Shown piece after piece: positions 6,032-10,492 of a stretch of 10,492 nucleotides of DNA. The notes beneath the pieces were generated by a model, which was not told the origin of the DNA, did no database searches, and saw only the letters and a list, made by a program, of their open reading frames with translations. Location of the stretch: NCBI GenBank assembly GCA_026707185.1, contig JAPOXI010000084.1, positions 34,295 to 44,786 of the forward strand. The letters are read 5' to 3'. The DNA comes from Chloroflexota bacterium (GTDB lineage Bacteria; Chloroflexota; UBA11872). Position 1 is the first letter of the stretch, and the number at the start of each line of letters is the position of its first letter. Position numbers and translations under genes: made by a program.

Positions 6032-7057
6032 TCAGGCAGATAGCACCGCGGCGGCCTTGCGGGCGTTGTCCGAGGCGGGATCCCGACGCACGATGCGCTC
6101 GAGGTGCAGGCGCGCCGCAGGGTCGCCCTGCATCGCCCGCTCCAGAGCTTCCGCAAAGCCGCGTTCGCCGTAGCTAAGGTCGCGGGGGACGGTGGCCTGC
6201 TCACGGTTCTTCCAGTAGAACTTCAACGCGTCGTCCTGCCAGTCGGCGTATACGTCGTCCCAGTCGTAGGCGTTGTCCTGCGACAGGTGCGGGGTGAGCA
6301 TGTGCTCGGCGATCGGCTCGTGGACGGACTGGTAGCGGTTGTCCAGCGAGATGCGCATGCGGTCCTCGGTGACGTTCGGCAAGGCCTTGTGAACCGTGAG
6401 GCTGTGGAAGAGCAGGGCGTCGCCGATCTCGTAGTTGGTCGAGTGCCAAGGACCCTCCTGGACCTCTTCGTCCACCACGAGCGAGCCGGCGCCGAGGGAG
6501 AAGTGGTGATCGACGACCTTTCCAACTTTGTGGGTCCCCGGGACCACGGCAAGTCCACCTAACGCTTCGGGACAGTCGCCCACGGGCGCCCAACAGGTGT
6601 AGGTGTCGAACGTGCCCTGGAAGTGGACGAAGTCCTGGTGCGCGGGCGTGGTGTGGTCGGTGTACTGGGGAAACCAGATGCGGGCAATTTTCATTGGATG
6701 GGAAAGCACCGGCGCGTCAATGATCTTCTCCATGGTGTCCATGATCACGGGCCAATGCCCGGACTCGTGAAATGCCTGCAGCTTGTAGACCTCGTGGTAC
6801 ACGTCGGTGTAACCGACGTCGCCCTCGGTGCACTGGGCCTCGATGACGGCAATGCCGTCCATCGGGTCGGTGCCGGCCTGAAGCCAGCCGTGCTCCTGTA
6901 GGACCTCGGTCATGGCACGGCGAAGCGACAGCATGTCGTCAGAGTTGAAGAGTCCCTTTATGAAGACATAGCCCTCGGTGTCCATGCGCGCGCGCAGTTC
7001 GGATGGATCGTCAAGGGCGTCGTTTGAGACTCGGAGTTCCTGCCAGTCGTTGGCCAT
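6032..7057 (-). CDS. PhyH-family (phytanoyl-CoA dioxygenase-like) Fe(II)/2-oxoglutarate oxygenase
   Basis: This 341-residue cytoplasmic protein (from ATG 7057) belongs to the PhyH superfamily, which uses Fe(II) and 2-oxoglutarate to hydroxylate substrates. The iron triad is visible: HQD (His140 and Asp142 in TPAHQDFVHFQG) and distal His223 in FHSLTVHKALPN. Arg235 in RMRISLDNRYQ is the likely 2-oxoglutarate anchor. The block GGLAVVPGTHKVGKV is also typical. The substrate cannot be read from sequence; bacterial members act on phosphonates, ectoine, siderophore and secondary-metabolite intermediates as well as lipids. ATG 7057 is preferred over the in-frame GTG 7069 because AAGGTGAG (7072-7065) sits seven bases upstream of it. 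The last 35 residues (ARLHLERIVRRDPASDNARKAA) form a helical, TPR-like tail outside the double-stranded beta-helix core. The gene lies 183 bases downstream of clpB on the same strand and is probably transcribed separately. Confidence 0.9.
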   Translation of the reverse strand: MANDWQELRVSNDALDDPSELRARMDTEGYVFIKGLFNSDDMLSLRRAMTEVLQEHGWLQAGTDPMDGIAVIEAQCTEGDVGYTDVYHEVYKLQAFHESGHWPVIMDTMEKIIDAPVLSHPMKIARIWFPQYTDHTTPAHQDFVHFQGTFDTYTCWAPVGDCPEALGGLAVVPGTHKVGKVVDHHFSLGAGSLVVDEEVQEGPWHSTNYEIGDALLFHSLTVHKALPNVTEDRMRISLDNRYQSVHEPIAEHMLTPHLSQDNAYDWDDVYADWQDDALKFYWKNREQATVPRDLSYGERGFAEALERAMQGDPAARLHLERIVRRDPASDNARKAAAVLSA

Positions 7058-7240
7058 TTTGGGGCTCACCTTCGCGTGGCAATCAATCTCGCATGTTCAG
7101 GTACGAAGCATACAGGGAGGCGCGCAGGGTCAGCCGATTTGGCGAACTCACTTCCCGATTCTGCCGGGACGTTGCCCGCCGATGCAGGGCCGGGCGCCGC
7201 CAGTGGGCGACGACCCAACCCGGACGGGACCGCGCCGAGA
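7058..7240 (-). other. Spacer between clpB and the PhyH-like gene
   Basis: These 183 bases follow the clpB stop. A six-pair stem GCCGCC/GGCGAC (7196-7211, loop AGTG, one G-T wobble) is the best terminator-like repeat but lacks a T-run. A possible -10 box TATGCT (minus strand, 7112-7107) lies about 50 bases before the PhyH start; its -35 is poor (GCTGAC or CTGACC with 16 or 15 bases spacing). I see no coding potential. Confidence 0.3.
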
Positions 7241-9835
7241 CTAGGCCGCCAGCGGTTCCTCAGACAGGAAGCTGAGGCCGCCGTTGTCCACGCCTACGGC
7301 CACGCGGGATCCTTCCGAAATATCGCCCTGGAGCATGCGGTCGGACAGCGAGTCCAGAAGCGTCCGTTGGATGGCTCGTCGCAGCGGGCGCGCGCCGTAG
7401 GCCGGATCGTAGCCCTGCTCGGCCAGGAGGTCGAGCGCTTCCGGCGACAAGCTCAACTCGATGGCCCGATCGGCCAGCCGGCGATTCACTTCCGCGATCC
7501 GGAGACCGACGATCTCGCGTAGTTGGTCGCGCGTCAGCGACTGAAAGACCACGATGTCGTCTAGCCGGTTGATGAGCTCGGGACGGAAGTGGGCGCGCGC
7601 GGCCGCCAGCGCTCGGTCGCCGGCTTCGTCCGGACGGGCCGCAAGGGCTTCCACGATGGCGGCGCTGCCGATGTTGCTGGTGAGGATGACCACGACGTTG
7701 CGGAAGTCGACGAGGCGGCCATGACCGTCAGTGAGGCGGCCGTCGTCGAGGATTTGCAGCAGGGCGTTGAGGACATCCGGGTGCGCCTTTTCGACCTCAT
7801 CGAAGAGCACGACGCTGTAGGGGTGGCGACGCACGGCTTCGGTGAGCTGGCCGGCCTCGTCGTAGCCCACGTAGCCGGGCGGCGCACCGATCATGCGGCT
7901 GACGGCGTGCCGCTCCATGTATTCACTCATGTCCAGCCGGATGAGCGCCTGTTCGTCGTCGAACAGCTGCTCGGCGAGGGCGCGGGCCAGCTCGGTCTTG
8001 CCGACGCCGGTGGGTCCCAGGAACAGCAACGAGCCCAAGGGTCGGTTGGGATCCTGCAGGCCGGCCCGGGCGCGGCGCACAGCGGTCGATACGGCGTGCA
8101 CGGCGTTGTCCTGGCCCACGACGCGGGCGTGCAGCCGGTCTTCCAGTTGGAGCAGCTTGCGCGCGTCGCCTTCCAGCAGCTTGTTCACGGGGATGCCGGT
8201 CCACTGGGCCACGACATCGGCGATGTCTTCTTCGTCGACCTCCTGCCGGACCAGCCGATTGCCGCCTTCGATCGCGTCCTCGGCATCGGAGAGGGCCTGC
8301 TGGGCGTCGCGAAGCTCGCCATACCGAATGCGCGCCGCGGTCTCGAGGTCCATCTCGCGGGTGGCTCGCTCGAGCTCGGTCTGCAATTCGTCGACGCGGC
8401 GCTTGAGGTCGGCGATTCCGTCGGCGGCCGCCAGTTCACGGTCCCAGCGGGCCTGCAATGAGCGCTGATCTTCCTGGAGAGTGGCCAGTTCGGCTTCAAG
8501 CGAGGCCAGGCGCTCGCGGGAGGCTTCGTCCGACTCCTTGCGCAGGCCCTCGCGCTCGATTTCGAGCTGCACGACCTTGCGGTTGAGTTCGTCGAGTTCC
8601 GCCGGGGCCGAGGTCAACTCCATGCGCAGGCGGCTGGCCGCTTCGTCGACGGCGTCGATGGCCTTGTCGGGCAACTGGCGGTCGGAAATGTAGCGATGCG
8701 CCAGGGTCGCGGCGGCAATCAGGGCGCTGTCGCGGATTTGAACCTGGTGGTGGGTCTCGTAGCGGTCGCGGAGACCGCGCAGGATCGAGATGGTGTCCTC
8801 GACCGACGGTTCGTCGACCAGGACCGGCTGAAAGCGGCGTTCCAGGGCGGCGTCAGATTCCACGTGCTTGCGGTATTCGTTGAGCGTGGTGGCGCCGACG
8901 GCATGCAGTTCGCCGCGCGCCAGCATGGGCTTGAGCATGTTGGCCGCGTCCATGGCGCCTTCGGCCGCGCCCGCGCCGACGACGGTGTGCAGTTCGTCGA
9001 TGAAGGGCACGATCTCGCCCTCGGCAGCGGTGATTTCCTGCAAAACCGCCTTCAGACGCTCCTCGAACTCACCGCGGTACTTGGCGCCGGCCAGCATGGC
9101 ACCGAAGTCCAGCGCCAGCACACGCTTGTTCTTCAGTCCCTCGGGCACATCGCCGCGCACGATCCGCTGGGCGAGGCCTTCAACGATGGCGGTCTTGCCG
9201 ACGCCGGGCTCACCGAGGAGCACGGGGTTGTTCTTGGTTCGGCGGCTCAAGATCTGGATGACGCGGCGGATTTCTTCGTCGCGTCCGATGACCGGGTCCA
9301 GCTTGCCGCGGTCGGCCAGGTCGGTAAGGTCGACGGCGTATTTGGCCAGGGCGTCGAATGAGGCCTCCGGCGACTGCGACGTGACGCGCTGGGCGCCGCG
9401 CACCTCGCGCAGGGCCGCGAGCAGGGACTCCCGGCTGACACCGGCGCCGCGCAGCAGCTGGGATGCCGCGTCGCCGTACTCCAGCAGGGCCAGCAGCAGG
9501 TGCTCGGTGGAGACGTACTCGTCGCCGAACGTCGCCAGTTCGTCATGGCTGCGAACCAGGACCTCGCGTGCGGCCGCCGCCAATTGCGGCGACGCCGCGT
9601 CGCCGCTGACCCGTGGAATCCGTTGCAGCGCCTGCTCGGACTTTGACCGAATTTCCGCGAGTGACGCCCCGGAGCGCTCCAGTGTCGTGGCGCCAATGCC
9701 ATCGGCGTCCGCCAACAGGGCGGCCAGGAGGTGTTCGGGTCGAATCTGGGCATGACCGTGATCGGCGGCCAGGCTTGCGGCCAGGCCGATGGCCCGCTGC
9801 GATCGCTCGGTGAATCGGTTTATGTCAAACGTCAT
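7241..9835 (-). CDS. clpB: ClpB disaggregase (Hsp100 AAA+ chaperone)
   Basis: This complete 864-residue ClpB extracts polypeptides from aggregates by threading them through a hexameric pore, working with DnaK. In order: N-domain with two Clp repeats (about 1-145); AAA1 with Walker A GEPGVGKT (208-215), pore Tyr253 in GAKYRGEF and Walker B FIDE (278-281); a long coiled-coil middle domain (about 408-528) that marks ClpB rather than ClpA or ClpC; AAA2 with Walker A GPTGVGKT (607-614), pore Tyr655 in [11 protein letters not shown], Walker B VVLFDE (675-680) and arginine finger R757 in INRLDD. ATG 9835 is chosen because a perfect AGGAGGT lies nine bases upstream and MTFDINRFT is the usual ClpB N-terminus; the longer open frame to 9988 runs through the promoter. 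One oddity is Pro277 just before Walker B of AAA1 (VPFIDE), where family members have Leu. Expression is probably heat-inducible through the upstream HAIR-like operator. Confidence 0.98.
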   Translation of the reverse strand: MTFDINRFTERSQRAIGLAASLAADHGHAQIRPEHLLAALLADADGIGATTLERSGASLAEIRSKSEQALQRIPRVSGDAASPQLAAAAREVLVRSHDELATFGDEYVSTEHLLLALLEYGDAASQLLRGAGVSRESLLAALREVRGAQRVTSQSPEASFDALAKYAVDLTDLADRGKLDPVIGRDEEIRRVIQILSRRTKNNPVLLGEPGVGKTAIVEGLAQRIVRGDVPEGLKNKRVLALDFGAMLAGAKYRGEFEERLKAVLQEITAAEGEIVPFIDELHTVVGAGAAEGAMDAANMLKPMLARGELHAVGATTLNEYRKHVESDAALERRFQPVLVDEPSVEDTISILRGLRDRYETHHQVQIRDSALIAAATLAHRYISDRQLPDKAIDAVDEAASRLRMELTSAPAELDELNRKVVQLEIEREGLRKESDEASRERLASLEAELATLQEDQRSLQARWDRELAAADGIADLKRRVDELQTELERATREMDLETAARIRYGELRDAQQALSDAEDAIEGGNRLVRQEVDEEDIADVVAQWTGIPVNKLLEGDARKLLQLEDRLHARVVGQDNAVHAVSTAVRRARAGLQDPNRPLGSLLFLGPTGVGKTELARALAEQLFDDEQALIRLDMSEYMERHAVSRMIGAPPGYVGYDEAGQLTEAVRRHPYSVVLFDEVEKAHPDVLNALLQILDDGRLTDGHGRLVDFRNVVVILTSNIGSAAIVEALAARPDEAGDRALAAARAHFRPELINRLDDIVVFQSLTRDQLREIVGLRIAEVNRRLADRAIELSLSPEALDLLAEQGYDPAYGARPLRRAIQRTLLDSLSDRMLQGDISEGSRVAVGVDNGGLSFLSEEPLAA

Positions 9836-9839
9836 ATCC

Positions 9840-9857
9840 GCGAACCTCCTCGTTCGC
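9840..9857 (-). promoter_or_regulatory. Hairpin presenting the clpB ribosome binding site
   Basis: On the transcript, GCGAAC and GTTCGC form a perfect six-pair stem whose six-base loop is GAGGAG, the core of the clpB Shine-Dalgarno. The last bases of the extended AGGAGGT are in the 3' arm. The hairpin ends four bases before the ATG. Such a placement could tune translation with temperature or ribosome load. It could also be chance; a six-pair stem is short. Confidence 0.4.
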
Positions 9858-9959
9858 CGACCTGGCCGGGCCTCGGAAACAACGGGTCCCGGGCGCGGCC
9901 GGCAGCTTGCAACCCATGTGCCACCTGAACCCCTGCACCCAAGACCTTCGCCTGACACC

Positions 9960-9988
9960 TTTATATCAGTTGAGTGCCTATCTATCAA
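9960..9988 (-). promoter_or_regulatory. clpB: clpB promoter, sigma70 type
   Basis: On the minus strand TTGATA (9988-9983) and TATAAA (9965-9960) each match the -35 and -10 consensus at five of six bases, with a 17-base spacer. Transcription should begin near 9953, giving a leader of about 118 bases. This is a vegetative-type promoter rather than a sigma32 type, which fits control by a repressor. Confidence 0.75.
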
Positions 9989-9989
9989 G
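9969..9989. promoter_or_regulatory. HAIR-like HspR operator over the clpB promoter
   Basis: On the minus strand the 21 bases read CTTGATA-N7-ACTCAAC. The HspR-associated inverted repeat (HAIR) known from Streptomyces, Mycobacterium and Deinococcus is CTTGAGT-N7-ACTCAAG, so the half-sites match at 5/7 and 6/7 with the exact spacing. The site covers the -35 box and the upstream half of the spacer, where bound repressor would block RNA polymerase. clpB is a classic HspR target. The hspR gene is not in the window. Confidence 0.65.
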
Positions 9990-10209
9990 TCTCTTCAAAT
10001 CGGGACGCAGGCGGGGTCTGGGTTGGCGTTGACGAACCAGTGATTCACCCGTTTCACCCGTCGACGGTTCGACTAAGTCAAGCGCCGATAGCCTTCAGAA
10101 ACGCCGCGACGCCTCCAGGTCGACACGGGCCGCGCCGACGGCCGCTCTGGAGCCGGTTATGCTCGCGGGCGCAGGACGATGCGCCAGGCCCGGACGGGCG
10201 GAGGCGGCG
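9990..10209. other. Rest of the clpB / M19-like divergent spacer
   Basis: About 220 bases upstream of the M19-like gene. Visible elements are a tandem nine-base near-repeat ATTCACCCG/TTTCACCCG (10043-10060), a perfect stem-loop GGCGCA-GGACGA-TGCGCC (10168-10185) 24 bases before the start codon, and a possible -10 box TATGCT (10158-10163) with no good -35. The M19-like promoter is therefore unresolved. No coding frame here looks real. Confidence 0.4.
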
Positions 10210-10492
10210 ATGACGACTGAGCAAGTGGTTCCCAGCGCGGCGGCTCGCCGCCTCTTTGAGTCGGCCGTGGTGATCGACGGACTCGACACCAGTAACTGGG
10301 GCGCCGAGAAGATATTTCGTGAACTGCGCGACGGTGGGGTCACGGCCTGCAATGCGACGTCTGCCATTTGGCACAACTTCCAGGAGACGCTGGACAACCT
10401 GACCACGTGGCTGCATTGGTTCGAGGAGTTCTCCGAATACATCAGGCCGATTCACACGGTGGCCGACATTCATGCGGCGAAGGCGGAGGGAC
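10210..10492 (+). CDS. Membrane dipeptidase-like (peptidase M19 family) protein, N-terminal fragment
   Basis: Ninety-four codons are visible from ATG 10210, preceded by GGAGG (10200-10204) five bases upstream; the gene runs off the window. The pattern VVIDGLDTSNW (20-30), RDGGVTACNATSAIWHNF (40-57), ETLDNL and HTVADIHAAKAEG matches the start of the M19 renal-dipeptidase-like amidohydrolase barrel. Classical M19 enzymes have a DGHND motif whose His and Asp bind the first zinc; here the segment is DGLDT, so Leu25 and Thr27 replace them. Relatives without this motif are, as far as I recall, common in marine and soil Chloroflexota and Alphaproteobacteria and are still annotated as membrane dipeptidases, so substrate and metal use are uncertain. 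There is no signal peptide, pointing to a cytoplasmic protein. The gene diverges from clpB. Confidence 0.8.
   Translation, partial: MTTEQVVPSAAARRLFESAVVIDGLDTSNWGAEKIFRELRDGGVTACNATSAIWHNFQETLDNLTTWLHWFEEFSEYIRPIHTVADIHAAKAEG

Noticed and set aside
8696..9361. Plus-strand open frames opposite clpB, including 7589-8461 and 8868-9755
   Set aside because: They mirror ClpB codons, have no ribosome sites of note and no recognisable domains.
9836..9988. Upstream extension of ClpB to ATG 9988
   Set aside because: It would run through the promoter and the HAIR-like site. ATG 9835 has a perfect Shine-Dalgarno and the standard ClpB N-terminus.
1..10492. CRISPR array, tRNA, rRNA, insertion sequence, attachment site or toxin-antitoxin pair
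   Set aside because: I found no regularly spaced repeats, cloverleaf-like RNA, terminal inverted repeats with a transposase, or paired small ORFs.

Overview
The window is about 10.5 kb of GC-rich DNA (by eye roughly 64-65% G+C) carrying ordinary housekeeping-type bacterial genes. I see no phage, transposon, CRISPR, rRNA or tRNA signal. The mix is a heterodimer-type ABC exporter, a UMPS-like orotate phosphoribosyltransferase, a membrane-anchored S11 D,D-carboxypeptidase, a single short TatA, a SpoIID-like protein, a PhyH-family dioxygenase, ClpB and an M19-like dipeptidase. This fits an environmental Chloroflexota genome (SAR202 or a related Dehalococcoidia-like lineage). That placement is inferred from protein style only.

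Layout. Positions 1-1807, minus strand: two ABC half-exporter genes joined by a TGATG stop/start overlap; the second is cut by the window edge. Positions 1808-2099: divergent spacer holding a good plus-strand sigma70-type promoter (2041-2069). Positions 2100-4367, plus strand: pyrE-like gene, then the D,D-carboxypeptidase (GTGA overlap), then tatA, ending in a strong hairpin terminator (4380-4415). Positions about 4240/4396-5973, plus strand: SpoIID/LytB-domain protein whose signal peptide overlaps that terminator. Positions 6032-7057, minus strand: PhyH-like dioxygenase. Positions 7241-9835, minus strand: complete clpB. Positions 9836-10209: divergent control region with a clpB promoter (TTGATA-N17-TATAAA), a HAIR-like HspR operator inside it, and a small hairpin presenting the clpB Shine-Dalgarno. 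Position 10210 to the end, plus strand: start of an M19 dipeptidase-like gene.

How the parts relate. The plus-strand block joins pyrimidine nucleotide synthesis with envelope functions (peptidoglycan trimming, Tat export, SpoIID-type wall protein); only the first three genes form a convincing operon. clpB looks like a heat-shock gene under HspR-type repression. PhyH and the M19-like protein appear to be independent accessory metabolic genes.

The points most worth a second look are: the HAIR operator threaded through the clpB promoter; three genes (ABC half, OPRT, SpoIID) whose conserved N-termini extend upstream of any well-placed ATG/GTG/TTG; an OPRT homologue with a rewritten catalytic loop; an M19-like protein without the first zinc-ligand motif; and the tatA terminator lying over the next gene's signal peptide. 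I did not find a clearly new multi-gene system.
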